A DNA stretch of 64,000 nucleotides from Streptomyces sp. DHE7-1 (GCA_016432725.1 JACJDG010000003.1:4774001-4838000); one strand, 5' to 3'. Counted from the first letter of the stretch, positions 37,753-46,106 are shown. Translations and numbers: made by a program. Notes: generated by a model not told the origin, from the sequence alone.

Positions 37753-38038
37753 ATCAAAAGCGTGACAATGCCGACAAACATCGGCGGACGAGCGTGAACG
37801 TCGGTGGACCATCAGCGCAGGTGAGACGCGCAGCAGTCCAAGACTGCACTCCTGCTCAAGTTGCTTCGGGACGAAGAAGCCACCGCGCAATGGTTCGTCA
37901 CCGCGGTTCCGCCGTCGCCGCTTGCTGTGACAGACGCCGATCGAGCAGCGTGGCCGATGCCGAGGGGGGCAGAGCCACACGAGCGCGCCAGATTGGTTGA
38001 CGTACCCGCCATCGTGGCTGACTGTCGCCTGTCGGGGC
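37753..38038. other. 286-nt stretch without a recognised gene
   Basis: Between the IS5 remnant and the next small gene. Short open frames on both strands show no family resemblance; part of it is probably the decayed upstream end of the IS element. Confidence 0.3.
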
Positions 38039-38389
38039 TCAGACCTGACGCCGCCGCACGCCAGTGCACGCGATCAGCCTGCTGCCGTCATCGGTGAGGA
38101 ACAGCATGAAAGTCCAGGAGTCATCCGCAGTCCTGATCTGCCCCAGGCGAACCGGCTGCTGATGCCGACCGAGCAACTCCACGGCGCGTTCCAAGTTCGC
38201 GGTCTCGATGCCCCGACGACGCGTGAGCCGCAGCCGGCGTCCATAGAGAAGGGCGAGTGGCCCGGCGGACGTAACCCCGTCCCAGACCACGTAGGAGCCG
38301 CCGCAGCGGAGCGCAGCCAGAGCGGCCACAGACGCCTCATCGCTACCGACCAGCAGTCGTTCGATTCGTTCCCGCTCCACTTCCGTCAC
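38039..38389 (-). CDS. hypothetical protein, 116 residues
   Basis: GTG start at 38389 behind a purine-rich GAGAGG. The sequence opens MTEVERERIERLLVGSDEAS, contains YVVWDGVTSAGPLALLYGRR, and ends in a predicted beta-rich region (SWTFMLFLTDDGSRLIACTG). Regular codon usage and a fitting ribosome site support a real gene. I do not recognise the family; the GC level is lower than the core genes, consistent with the island. Confidence 0.6.
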   Translation of the reverse strand: MTEVERERIERLLVGSDEASVAALAALRCGGSYVVWDGVTSAGPLALLYGRRLRLTRRRGIETANLERAVELLGRHQQPVRLGQIRTADDSWTFMLFLTDDGSRLIACTGVRRRQV

Positions 38390-38608
38390 CTCTCACCCAG
38401 GTCATGCTGTACAGCAGCCAGATACAGCAACCCCAGCAACCGGCCCCACCCCGCAGCGCCCACCTGAGGCTGGAGCGCAACCTGTATGACCGTCTCCGAC
38501 CCATCTCTCTCGAGCTATGGATCAGAAGGTGGCCGCGCCCCAGACGTCCCTGATCGAGCGGGCAATCACGGGGAAGACCGGGCAGTCACGCCACATGGTC
38601 AAATGAGC

Positions 38609-38639
38609 GGCCCCCGACCGAGAAGTCAGGTCAGGGGCC
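38609..38639 (+). terminator. terminator-like hairpin
   Basis: GGCCCC-C-GACC pairs with GGTC-A-GGGGCC, followed by GTTCTC. It directly follows the stop of the 29-codon relic. Confidence 0.55.
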
Positions 38640-38804
38640 GTTCTCAACACCGTCGCGATCTCGGGCGCCTTACCTCTTTGACCTGTGGAGCACCCCTGAG
38701 GGCGCTCCGCGAGCCGTCCTCGACGCATGCCTGGCCCACTGGGGAGGGAATCCTCCACTGCGAGCTTCCCGTCAGCTGCCAGGGTCCCGAGGCACCGCAC
38801 CGAC

Positions 38805-38826
38805 CCCCGCCTCGCGGGAGGCGGGG
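38805..38826. terminator. hairpin CCCCGCCTC/GAGGCGGGG
   Basis: A perfect 9-bp stem with a 4-nt loop, followed by ATTATC. No adjacent gene clearly needs it; it may insulate the secreted-protein gene downstream. Confidence 0.5.
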
Positions 38827-38943
38827 ATTATCTGATGCCCCATTGTGATTCGCGGGTGTACAACCCCGCGCGGGTGCCGGCTGTCTGTAAGGCGCTGGAG
38901 GGATGAGCCTTCTGCGCCTTCGCGTAAGAGAATTGGGGATCAG

Positions 38944-39705
38944 GTGGGGAAGCAGGTCTGGAGAGTCGTCGTAGCCGGTGGTGCGGCGGCGGTGTTCACG
39001 GCTGTGGCCGCGGCGCCGGCCGGGGCGGCCGAGGGTGGAGTCTCGTTCACCCGTGTCCAGGTGAACGGCGGCAAGCCGATTGTGATCGGGGTGTCGGAGG
39101 TTGCGGTGCCCGCCTCCTTCCGAATGGCGACCACCCACAAGTGGAAGTGGCCAGCGGTGTTCCTGTACCGCGATGGTGCGGATGATCGGCTGTGGCACGC
39201 CATCGAGACGAGTGACTGCATCACCGTGAGCTCGGGCGTCTGCGACTTCGACGAGACGATGTACTTCGACCCGAGCGTTTGGGACATGCGTAACAGCGAG
39301 GCCGGGGCTTGGAAGGTCGGAGCCGAGGTGTCCTTCAAGGGCGGCGGTGGTGACACCGACGACAAGGGTCTGACGGTTAACGTCAAGCGCAACTCCCGCC
39401 TGACCGTCAACGCCTCGCCCGAACCGGTGTCCAAGGACAGGACCATCACCGTGACCGGCAAGGTCACACGGGCCAACTGGGAGACCAAGAAGTACGCCTC
39501 CTACGGAGGCCGCCTGGTGAACCTGCAGTTCAAGCCTGCCGGCACCGCCTCCTACACCACGGTGAAGAAGGTGTACGCGAACGGCTCGGGCGATCTCAGG
39601 ACGACCGTGAAGGCCTCCAAGACGGGCACGTGGCGCTGGCTGTACCACGGCAACACCACCACCGGCCCGTCGGCGTCGTCCGGGGACAACGTCGTGGTGA
39701 AGTGA
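38944..39705 (+). CDS. secreted Ig-like protein of unknown function
   Basis: GTG start at 38944 gives KQVWRVVVAGGAAAVFTAVA with cleavage predicted after APAGA, so the protein is exported. The 253-residue product has two beta-sandwich-like parts. The first carries a Cys pair (ETSDCITVSSGVCDFDETMY). The second (TVNASPEPVSKDRTITVTGK to the end) resembles the C-terminal Ig-like domain shared by many small Streptomyces secreted proteins, ending TTTGPSASSGDNVVVK. No catalytic motif is visible. It is the only exported protein encoded in the island. Confidence 0.78.
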   Translation: MGKQVWRVVVAGGAAAVFTAVAAAPAGAAEGGVSFTRVQVNGGKPIVIGVSEVAVPASFRMATTHKWKWPAVFLYRDGADDRLWHAIETSDCITVSSGVCDFDETMYFDPSVWDMRNSEAGAWKVGAEVSFKGGGGDTDDKGLTVNVKRNSRLTVNASPEPVSKDRTITVTGKVTRANWETKKYASYGGRLVNLQFKPAGTASYTTVKKVYANGSGDLRTTVKASKTGTWRWLYHGNTTTGPSASSGDNVVVK

Positions 39706-39783
39706 TGTCCGCGATGTCGGCGGGCTGTTGGGGCCGAGTCGGTAAGACGGCTGCGACGGTGAAGCCGCTGGGTCCGCCGGCAG

Positions 39784-40311
39784 TCATCGGCCGACTGCGA
39801 GGCCAGGGCCGAGGCTGATGTTGTTGCCGGTCTGGACCCGGTCACCGATCAGGGCGCCGATCTGGGGTGTGCTGCATCGGTACAGGCCGCCGGGGGCGCG
39901 GAGCACGATCTCTCGTTCGGGGTTGCTCATGTGGGGGCTCCACATGCTGATGGCCGCGACGCTCACGTTGGCGGACAGGTGGGCGTCCGCGCCGACCAGG
40001 GTGCGGTTCTCGCCGATCCGGTGGCCGAGGATGGTCCGCTTGCCGGGGAACGTGTGGGTGACTTCGCAGTTGAAGCCGATCGAGACACCCGTGCACAGCA
40101 CGGACCCGGCGCGGACCGTGGAGACCTCCCATACGCGCACCCCGGGGCCGATGATTACGTCGTCGCCGGTGATCGCGGTCGGGTGGATCTGCGCGGTGGG
40201 GTGGATGCGGCGGGGGAGCCGGGCCAGAGCGCGGGTGTGCCAGTCCTCCCAGGCTGCGAGAAAGTCGGACAGATCCGTCTCCTCGACCCGGCTGGGCCGA
40301 CCGCCGGTCAT
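39784..40311 (-). CDS. left-handed beta-helix (hexapeptide repeat) protein
   Basis: A 175-residue protein from ATG 40311. Imperfect hexapeptide repeats run through the middle (IHPTAQIHPTAITGDDVIIG, GVRVWEVSTV, GENRTLVGADAHLSANVSV), the fold of sugar-nucleotide acyltransferases and related enzymes. A nucleotidyltransferase domain is absent. The C-terminus is short (ISLGPGLAVGR), so it may be truncated relative to full acetyltransferases. The role is unknown; island location. Confidence 0.72.
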   Translation of the reverse strand: MTGGRPSRVEETDLSDFLAAWEDWHTRALARLPRRIHPTAQIHPTAITGDDVIIGPGVRVWEVSTVRAGSVLCTGVSIGFNCEVTHTFPGKRTILGHRIGENRTLVGADAHLSANVSVAAISMWSPHMSNPEREIVLRAPGGLYRCSTPQIGALIGDRVQTGNNISLGPGLAVGR

Positions 40312-40321
40312 CTGATCAGGC

Positions 40322-40480
40322 GGCAGCAGCCTCGGACCGCTGCTCGGGAGGCGATGCCTTGGCGCTATTGGCCGGTGCAGGCCGCCCGTGGCGGGACCAT
40401 TGCCAGGTGGTTAACGCTGTGCTCTGGCGGTTGCGGACGGGTGCGCCGGGGCGTGATCTGCGGTGCCCTTCCTTCTTCCG
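40322..40480 (+). pseudogene. IS5-family transposase remnant (N-terminal scrap)
   Basis: In one forward frame around 40395-40465 the sequence reads CQVVNAVLWRLRTGAPGRDL, which matches the R-x-V-V-N-x-V-L-W-R-x-R-T-G-x-P-W-R-D-L motif at the N-terminus of IS5-family transposases. The rest is not readable as transposase. The scrap is in the opposite orientation to the other IS5 remnants. Confidence 0.5.
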
Positions 40481-40561
40481 GAGCAGCTTCGTCGGCCTTC
40501 ACGGGGTCAGTGAGACGAGTTCGGCATAGCCGGAACAGTTCGTGAGTCGCGTCACCATGGG

Positions 40562-40822
40562 ATGACCGTCATGACACCTCCCATGGTGCACATGGATCAT
40601 GAGCGCATGCATCCTCGGTTAAGCCGGATCGCTGGCGTAGCGCTCCTTCTGCTTGGTATCGGTGGCGTGTTCTGGAGGGTCTTCGGCAGCCCTCAGGACT
40701 GGGAGGGCGACATGAAATGGCTTCGTACCGGCCTCATGCTGGGAGCTTTGGGGGCGATCGGCCTCAGCGCACGACTGATCTTCCCCGGCACCAAGGGCGA
40801 TGCACAGGATGAGAGGCCATGA
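40562..40822 (+). CDS. small two-helix membrane protein
   Basis: An 86-residue protein; several in-frame ATG codons make the start uncertain (40562, or the later HPRLSR region). Two predicted helices (IAGVALLLLGIGGVFWRVF and LMLGALGAIGLSARLIF) are separated by a short loop with DWEGDMKWLRTG, followed by an acidic tail. Function unknown. Confidence 0.6.
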   Translation: MTVMTPPMVHMDHERMHPRLSRIAGVALLLLGIGGVFWRVFGSPQDWEGDMKWLRTGLMLGALGAIGLSARLIFPGTKGDAQDERP

Positions 40823-40943
40823 CGGGTCCGTTGTTCATCGCCCTCATTTACTACTCACCCCAGATTGCGCGCATGCCGGTAGTTCTGCCCTATCGGTGGG
40901 ACCCGGGCCTCACCGTGACAGTGACCCTCTGAGAGCGCCTGAT

Positions 40944-41417
40944 CTATCGAACCGGCCCGCGCTCATCGACGATCACGGTCGGCTCTGAGAGGAAGACATC
41001 CCTGTCGACGGGGCCATAAGCGATGTTGAACGTGTCGAGCCAGTACGACCAACCGCGGATTCCCAGGGCGCTGGTAAACCGGTAGTTCAACTGCCAGCGG
41101 ACCCACTGTTCGGGAAGCAGTCGAACTGCCGGCGGCCTGCGCGGCCGAGGCGGCAACCCGAAGAGCGGCTCCACACGGGCGAGCACTCGAAGGCGATGAC
41201 CCTCATCCCGAAGGCTGACACCGATCTCGCGAAGGTCCTTCTGGCTCGAACGAGGCTCGAAGCCGTGACGCTCGGACATCTGGACGAAGTGCGCAAGACC
41301 GGGCGGCATCTGAGGCAACGAGAAGCCGACCGGCGCCGCGTTCCTGCGGGCAGCGGCCTCCCCGCCCCGAGACCGCTTCGTCCAGGACGTCTTGATCCAC
41401 TGCACCGTGATGTACAT
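40944..41417 (-). CDS. hypothetical protein, 157 residues
   Basis: From ATG 41417 (MYITVQWIKTSWTKRSRGGE) behind GGGCAGG. The protein is basic, with RPPAVRLLPEQWVRWQLNYR and a C-terminal segment SYWLDTFNIAYGPVDRDVF. No recognised family. It is transcribed away from the acetyltransferase gene, with about 115 nt between starts. Confidence 0.55.
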   Translation of the reverse strand: MYITVQWIKTSWTKRSRGGEAAARRNAAPVGFSLPQMPPGLAHFVQMSERHGFEPRSSQKDLREIGVSLRDEGHRLRVLARVEPLFGLPPRPRRPPAVRLLPEQWVRWQLNYRFTSALGIRGWSYWLDTFNIAYGPVDRDVFLSEPTVIVDERGPVR

Positions 41418-41531
41418 CGCACCTGCCCTTCGCCGAGAGCCTACGGTCAAACTCTGGAGGGGCCCTGCGGCGTACGCGCCGCGTGGGTAGCGTGCATGTA
41501 TGCGCTTTCACGTGGGCTGGATCAAACCGTG

Positions 41532-42325
41532 ATGCCCGTGCCGTACGTGCCGACCCTCGGCCCGGTGCGCCCATGCGACCCGCTACCTGACCTGTTCGAG
41601 GCCGTTGTGGAGGTCGCAGGAAGCGGCCGCTTCCTCCCGTATGACAAAGATCGCCGCTGGTCGGCCATCAAGCCGGAGCGTGTCCTGGTCGATGCTGTCG
41701 AGCACGACCAGGTGCAGACGCTCGTGCCCACGCTCACCGAGCGCGGCGCTGGCGTCGTCAAGGTCTACGTATACGGAGCGGAGCCGGACGGCCTGATGGC
41801 AGGTGCCGACCTGGCCCGCAAGCTTGCCGCCGCCCACGGTGCCGCCACAGCCCGTGTGGTGTGGTTCCTGGGCCCCGAGCAGCCCGATGCATACGTACAA
41901 GGTGTGGGCACCCGAGTCCAGTTCAGGGACTTCGCCCACGGCCCGGGCGAGGCTTCCGGTGTGCCGATCCATCAGGACAAGCAGTTCAACGAGGCGGCGG
42001 GGTTCGGTGACTTCGCCGAGCAGATGGCTGCCGACGGGTTCGCCTTCCTCCACCAGCAAATGCAGGCTGGGACCGTCGGCCCGGTCCTCACCGTCCTCCA
42101 CGACGGCCGCGTCGCCGGTGCCATCGGCCCCATGGAGACCATGGCCGACCCGGCCGGCTTCGTCCGCCTCCTGCCCCAGTACTTCGGCGTGCTACCCCAG
42201 TACCGCGGCCAGGGCTATGGCCGGGCACTGTGGCGCGCGGCTATTCACTGGGGCCACCATGATGCGTGCGACGAGGAACTCCACAAGATCGTCCATGTGG
42301 CCATCCTCGCGGGCAAGGTGCTTGG
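41532..42325 (+). pseudogene. GNAT-family N-acetyltransferase, 3' end replaced by IS remnant
   Basis: The encoded protein has an N-terminal region of unknown fold and a C-terminal GNAT domain with VLTVLHDGRVAGAIGPMET and the acetyl-CoA motif LPQYRGQGYGRALWRAA. After about HVAILAGKVLG the sequence runs straight into the antisense of an IS5 transposase (from 42326), with no stop until 42584, so the last strands of the GNAT fold are lost or foreign. The start is uncertain: ATG 41532 or 41496. The missing end may cost activity. Confidence 0.65.
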
Positions 42326-42690
42326 GCGGTCAAGCGACTGTCCAGATGAGGATGGCGGCGAGGTGGAGTGCGGCCCGGTATGCGATGGCGAGCTTGTCCG
42401 TTCTCATGGCCAGACCGCGCCATTGCTTGAGACGGTTGATGCACCGTTCGACGGCGTTGCGCTGCTTGTATGTCTCGGCGTCGAAGGCTGGTGGGCGGCC
42501 TCCGTCGCGGCCTCGCCGCAGCCGGTGGCCGACCTGGTCGGACGGCTGTGGGATGCAGCGCGGATTCCGCGTCGCCGGAGGTGATTGCGGATCGCGCGGG
42601 ATGAATACGCGCGGTCAGCCAGGACGGCATCGGGTCGGGTTCCGGGTCGGCCGGGTCCGCTTCGCAAAACACGGATGCCGGCCATGACGG
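42326..42690 (-). pseudogene. IS5-family transposase, C-terminal remnant
   Basis: Reading leftward: RPGTRPDAVLADRAYSSRAI then RNHLRRRGIRA, a one-base shift near 42555, then the C-terminal segments AFDAETYKQRNAVERCINRL and RTDKLAIAYRAALHLAAIL, ending WTVA and TGA. This is the catalytic end (second D and E region) of an IS5-family transposase. It interrupts the 3' end of the acetyltransferase gene and abuts the IS630 fragment on its right. Confidence 0.82.
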
Positions 42691-43091
42691 TTTTCCCTGT
42701 CCAGCTTCGCGAGGAACTTCTTGAACTCCGCCGCCCGGTGGCGGCGGTGGTTCCGGCTGATCTGCAGGTTCATCTGATCCTGGACAACTACGCGACCCAC
42801 AAGACACCCGACATCAAGCGGTGGCTGCTGGCCCACCCTCGGTTCCACCTGCACTTCACGCCGACCAGCGCGTCCTGGCTGAACCTGGTCGAGCGGTGGT
42901 TCGCCGAACTGACCCAGAAGAAGCTCAAGCGCGGGGTCCACCGCTCCGTTCAAGCCCTCGAACGCGACATCCGGGCCTGGGTCACCGACTGGAACGAGCA
43001 ACCCAGACCGTTCGTCTGGACGAAGACCGCCGACGAGATCCTCGACAAGGTAGCCACCTACTGCCGACGAATCTCTGACTCAGGTCACTAG
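42684..43091 (+). pseudogene. IS630-family transposase, C-terminal half
   Basis: The open frame from 42684 yields 135 residues. LQVHLILDNYATHKTPDIKR contains the second catalytic Asp and PTSASWLNLVERWFAELTQK contains the catalytic Glu of the DDE_3 domain. It ends YCRRISDSGH, a typical IS630 C-terminus. The N-terminal helix-turn-helix and first Asp are missing, so it is inactive. Its last codons overlap the right inverted repeat and CTAG of the island. Confidence 0.85.
43075..43084. repeat. right terminal inverted repeat candidate
   Basis: CTGACTCAGG within the end of the IS630 transposase frame, 3 nt from CTAG; complementary to 35053-35062. Confidence 0.55.
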
Positions 43092-43147
43092 GGGGCGCCC
43101 GATCTTCGCGGGTCCGCGACGCCCGGTCCGGCACCGGCGGCCCCGGA

Positions 43148-44044
43148 TCAGACCGACGGCACCCCGCGGGCCGCGTCCGTGCCCCAGCTCGCCAGCAGCC
43201 GCAGGGACTGCGCCGAGGGGGAGTCCGGCTCGGCGTGGTAGGTGAGCAGCGCCTGGTCGCCGTCGTCCGCCAGCCGGAAGGTCTCGAAGCTGAGCGACAG
43301 GTCGCCCACCAGCGGATGCCGCAGGCGCTTGACGCCGTAGCTCTTCTCCTTGACGTCGTGCGTCGCCCACAGGCGGCGGAACTCCGCGCTCTTCACCGAC
43401 AGCTCGCCGACCAGGGCGGACAGCCGGGGGTCGTCCGGATAGCAGCCCGCGTCCATGCGCAGGGCGCAGACGATGTCGATCGCCTTCTGCTCCCAGTCGA
43501 CGAACAGGTCCCGGTAGTCCGGGCGCAGGAACACCATCCGGGCCCAGTTGCGCTCGGCGGGCGCCAGCTCCGACCAGTCGCCGAAGACCGCGGCCGCCAT
43601 CCGGTTCCAGGCGAGCACCTCCGTGCGCCGGCCGACCACGTACGCCGGGACACCCTCCAGGGAGTCCAGGAGCTGGCGGAGTGCCGCCCGCACCTGCTGC
43701 TGCCGGGCCGCCGGCTTCTTCTTGTGCGCCGCCGGCTTGGCCAGGTGGGTCAGATGGGCGTGCTCGGCGTCGGTCAGACGCAGGGCCCGGGCGATGGAGT
43801 CCAGCACCTCCGCCGAGACGTTCCGGCCGTTGCCCTGCTCCAGCCGCGTGTAGTACGCCACCGAGACCCCGGCGAGCTGGGCCAGCTCCTCGCGGCGCAG
43901 CCCCGGCACCCGGCGGCGCCGGCCGAAGTCGGGCAGCCCCACGTCCTCCGGCTTCAGCCGGGCCCGCCGGCTGCGCAGGAACTCGCTCAGCTCGGCCCAC
44001 CGGTCCAGGGGTGGTCCCGCGGCCGCTTCCGGCTGTACATCCAT
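43148..44044 (-). CDS. XRE-family regulator with MmyB-like ligand-binding domain
   Basis: A 298-residue regulator from ATG 44044. The N-terminal helix-turn-helix is RREELAQLAGVSVAYYTRLE followed by QGNGRNVSAEVLD. The MmyB-type sensor domain covers about 120-290 and includes VLAWNRMAAAVFGDWSEL and ALLTYHAEPDSPSAQSLRLL. Proteins of this type usually repress a divergently transcribed dehydrogenase or reductase. Here the divergent partner is a zinc alcohol dehydrogenase, with paired direct repeats between them. Confidence 0.9.
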   Translation of the reverse strand: MDVQPEAAAGPPLDRWAELSEFLRSRRARLKPEDVGLPDFGRRRRVPGLRREELAQLAGVSVAYYTRLEQGNGRNVSAEVLDSIARALRLTDAEHAHLTHLAKPAAHKKKPAARQQQVRAALRQLLDSLEGVPAYVVGRRTEVLAWNRMAAAVFGDWSELAPAERNWARMVFLRPDYRDLFVDWEQKAIDIVCALRMDAGCYPDDPRLSALVGELSVKSAEFRRLWATHDVKEKSYGVKRLRHPLVGDLSLSFETFRLADDGDQALLTYHAEPDSPSAQSLRLLASWGTDAARGVPSV

Positions 44045-44067
44045 ACGGCAAGTATCCGTGGTGCCGC

Positions 44068-44122
44068 GTGGTCGTACGCAGGCCAGCCTGTCCCCGCCAG
44101 TGGTAGGCACGGTGGTCGTACG
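44068..44122. promoter_or_regulatory. direct-repeat operator candidate between the XRE regulator and alcohol dehydrogenase genes
   Basis: GTGGTCGTACG occurs at 44068-44078 and again at 44112-44122 in the divergent intergenic region, 44 bp apart (about four helical turns), suiting cooperative binding of a dimeric regulator. Confidence 0.5.
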
Positions 44123-44222
44123 AAGAAGCGGACCTGGGTGAGCCGCGGGACTTGGGGCACGCTGGAAGACGTACCTGGCCGGAAGGCGACCGGGCACCGA
44201 GAGTCCGCTAGGAGATCCCCCC

Positions 44223-45263
44223 ATGACCACTGTTGCCGCCTATGCCGCGCCCGCCGCGAAGGCTCCGCTGGAGCGGACCACGATCGAGCGGCGTCCGGTC
44301 GGCGAGTCCGACGTCCTGATCGACATCAAGTTCGCCGGCATCTGCCACTCCGACATCCACCAGGCCCGTGAGGGCTGGGGAGAGGCGATCTTCCCGATGG
44401 TCCCCGGTCACGAGATCGCGGGTGTCGTGTCCGAGGTCGGTCCCGGCGTCACGAAGTTCGCCGTGGGCGACCGGGTCGGCGTCGGCTGCATGGTCGACTC
44501 CTGCCGCGAGTGCGACAACTGCAAGGCCGGGCTGGAGCAGTACTGCGACCGCGGCCCGACCTGGACCTACAACGCCGTCGGCAGGGACGGCGAGCCGACC
44601 TACGGCGGCTACTCCGAGAAGATCGTCGTCGACGAGAACTACGTCGTCCGCGTCCCCGACGGCCTGTCCCTGGACGTGGCCGCACCGCTGCTGTGCGCCG
44701 GCATCACCACGTACTCGCCGCTCAGGCGCTGGAACGCGGGCCCCGGCAAGCGCGTCGCCGTGGTCGGCCTCGGCGGCCTCGGCCACATGGGCGTCAAGAT
44801 CGCGCACGCGATGGGCGCCGAGGTCACCGTGCTGTCCCAGTCCCTGCGCAAGAAGGACGACGGCCTGCGGCTGGGCGCCGACCACTACTACGCCACCAGC
44901 GACCCGGAGACCTTCGAGAACCTGAAGGGCACCTTCGACATCATCCTGAACACCGTGTCGGCCCCGATGGACTTCGGCGCCTACCTCTCGCTGCTGCGCA
45001 CCGGCGGCTCGATGGTGAACGTAGGCCTGCCCGAGGAGCCGGTCCACGTGGCCCTGACCTCGCTCTTCGGCAACCTGCGCAACCTGACCACCTCCAACAT
45101 CGGTGGCATCCCCGAGACCCAGGAGATGCTGGACTTCTGCGCGGAGCACGGTCTGGGCGCGGAGATCGAACTGATCGGCGCGGCCGAGATCAACGACGCT
45201 TACGAGCGCGTGGTGGCCAGCGACGTCCGCTACCGCTTCGTCATCGACACCGCCACCATCTGA
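44223..45263 (+). CDS. zinc-dependent NAD(P) alcohol dehydrogenase (cinnamyl-alcohol/AdhC-like)
   Basis: Medium-chain dehydrogenase of 346 residues reducing aldehydes or oxidising alcohols. Catalytic zinc ligands appear in GICHSDIHQA and MVPGHEIAGVV. The structural zinc loop carries four Cys (MVDSCRECDNCKAGLEQYC). The dinucleotide motif is VVGLGGLGHMGVKIAHAMG. The CHSD plus four-Cys pattern is that of the NADP-preferring cinnamyl-alcohol type, but coenzyme choice is not proved. Divergent from the XRE regulator. The last codons and stop lie in a 19-bp tandem duplication. Confidence 0.93.
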   Translation: MTTVAAYAAPAAKAPLERTTIERRPVGESDVLIDIKFAGICHSDIHQAREGWGEAIFPMVPGHEIAGVVSEVGPGVTKFAVGDRVGVGCMVDSCRECDNCKAGLEQYCDRGPTWTYNAVGRDGEPTYGGYSEKIVVDENYVVRVPDGLSLDVAAPLLCAGITTYSPLRRWNAGPGKRVAVVGLGGLGHMGVKIAHAMGAEVTVLSQSLRKKDDGLRLGADHYYATSDPETFENLKGTFDIILNTVSAPMDFGAYLSLLRTGGSMVNVGLPEEPVHVALTSLFGNLRNLTTSNIGGIPETQEMLDFCAEHGLGAEIELIGAAEINDAYERVVASDVRYRFVIDTATI

Positions 45264-45288
45264 CGGATCCGCCACCATCTGCCGGATC
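45251..45288. repeat. 19-bp tandem duplication across the alcohol dehydrogenase stop codon
   Basis: CGCCACCATCTGACGGATC (45251-45269) is followed at once by the same sequence with one A-to-C change (45270-45288). The first copy carries the natural stop. Confidence 0.85.
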
Positions 45289-45331
45289 CGGCCCGCCGGC
45301 CGGCGCGCTGAGCGCGTCGGCCGGCGGGCCG
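45289..45331. terminator. bidirectional terminator
   Basis: CGGCCCGCCGGCCG pairs with CGGCCGGCGGGCCG, a 14-bp stem with a self-complementary inner loop, between the convergent dehydrogenase and S51 peptidase genes. Confidence 0.75.
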
Positions 45332-45368
45332 CCGGTCGTCCGGGGCGGGGCCGTCCGGCCCGTCCGCC

Positions 45369-46106
45369 TCAGGCGACGCCGAAGCTCCGCCCGTCGGCGT
45401 ACGACCGCACGGTCACCGCGCCGTCCGCTCCGGGCCGCACGAGATGCGCCCGCCCGAGCCCCGCGACGCGGGCGGCCGGCCCGGCCACCTCCACCACGGT
45501 GTTCTCGTCGACGGCGACGCCGCAGGGCGCGTCCCCGCGTGCCACCGCCGCGACCAGCCGGGCCAGCGTCCCCCACTGGGCGGCGTGCACGTCCACCGCG
45601 AACGGCACCAGCCCCAGACCCGGCCGTACCGCGACCTCCTCCAGGTCCTCCGCGGTGTCCTCGGGGCAGACGGGCACCCCGTCCACCAGCCAGCCGCCGA
45701 CCACCGCCCGCCGCGCCGCGACGGCGGCACCCGCGGAGAACCCCGCGTACGGCAGTCCGCGCTCGGCGAGCAGCCGCGGCAGCCGGTCCGCGCAGCCCGC
45801 GAACGCCTCCTGGTAGGCGGGCGTCAGACCGCCGCACACCAGCAGCCCGTCGGCGCCGTCCAGAGCCTCCTCCGGCTCGAACCGCCCACCGAGCGGCACG
45901 AGCACGGGCACGGGCGTGCACCCTGCCCCGCTGCGGCCCAGCGCCCCCGCGAACCGTTCGAACTGCTCCAGCCCGTCACCCTCGTCCACGACGGCACAGC
46001 CGATCCGCGGCACACCGCCGGCGCGCTCCGCGGCCGCCCGCAGAAACGGCGCGTAGACCTCCGCGTGCTCCCAGCCGCCACCGATCAGAAACGTACGACC
46101 GCCCAT
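45369..46106 (-). CDS. S51-family peptidase / type 1 glutamine amidotransferase-like protein
   Basis: A 245-residue cytosolic protein. TFLIGGGWE opens the fold. GLLVCGGLTPAYQEAF and YAGFSAGAAVAA follow; the Ser in GFSAGA is the nucleophile elbow of the S51 (peptidase E/cyanophycinase) group. The later VDENTVVEVAG is also typical. It may cleave aspartyl dipeptides or a related isopeptide; no specificity residue can be read with confidence. It stands alone, convergent with the alcohol dehydrogenase. Confidence 0.82.
   Translation of the reverse strand: MGGRTFLIGGGWEHAEVYAPFLRAAAERAGGVPRIGCAVVDEGDGLEQFERFAGALGRSGAGCTPVPVLVPLGGRFEPEEALDGADGLLVCGGLTPAYQEAFAGCADRLPRLLAERGLPYAGFSAGAAVAARRAVVGGWLVDGVPVCPEDTAEDLEEVAVRPGLGLVPFAVDVHAAQWGTLARLVAAVARGDAPCGVAVDENTVVEVAGPAARVAGLGRAHLVRPGADGAVTVRSYADGRSFGVA

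Larger units (their letters stand above)
38390..38943. other. 554-nt stretch with relic coding sequence and two hairpins
   Basis: A 29-codon open frame (38517-38606, starting MDQKVAAPQTSLIERAIT) ends 2 nt before a terminator-like hairpin at 38609-38639. It may be the surviving 3' end of a lost gene. A second hairpin is at 38805-38826. The remainder shows no gene I can support. Confidence 0.4.
35026..43091. mobile_element. accessory island, candidate IS630-associated composite insertion
   Basis: Eight kilobases between core genes. Codon usage is visibly less GC3-biased, and the contents are IS fragments with unrelated small genes. The sequence CTAG occurs at both edges (35026-35029 and 43088-43091). 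Near the edges are inverted copies of CCTGAGTCAG (35053-35062) and CTGACTCAGG (43075-43084). The right edge is the end of an IS630-family transposase; IS630 is known to insert at CTAG and duplicate TA. Spacing from CTAG to the inverted repeat is unequal (23 nt left, 3 nt right), so the left end may be eroded or nested. Confidence 0.6.

Noticed and set aside
37335..42690. One intact IS5 element split by cargo
   Set aside because: N- and C-terminal halves are on the same strand but in the wrong order, each with its own defect.
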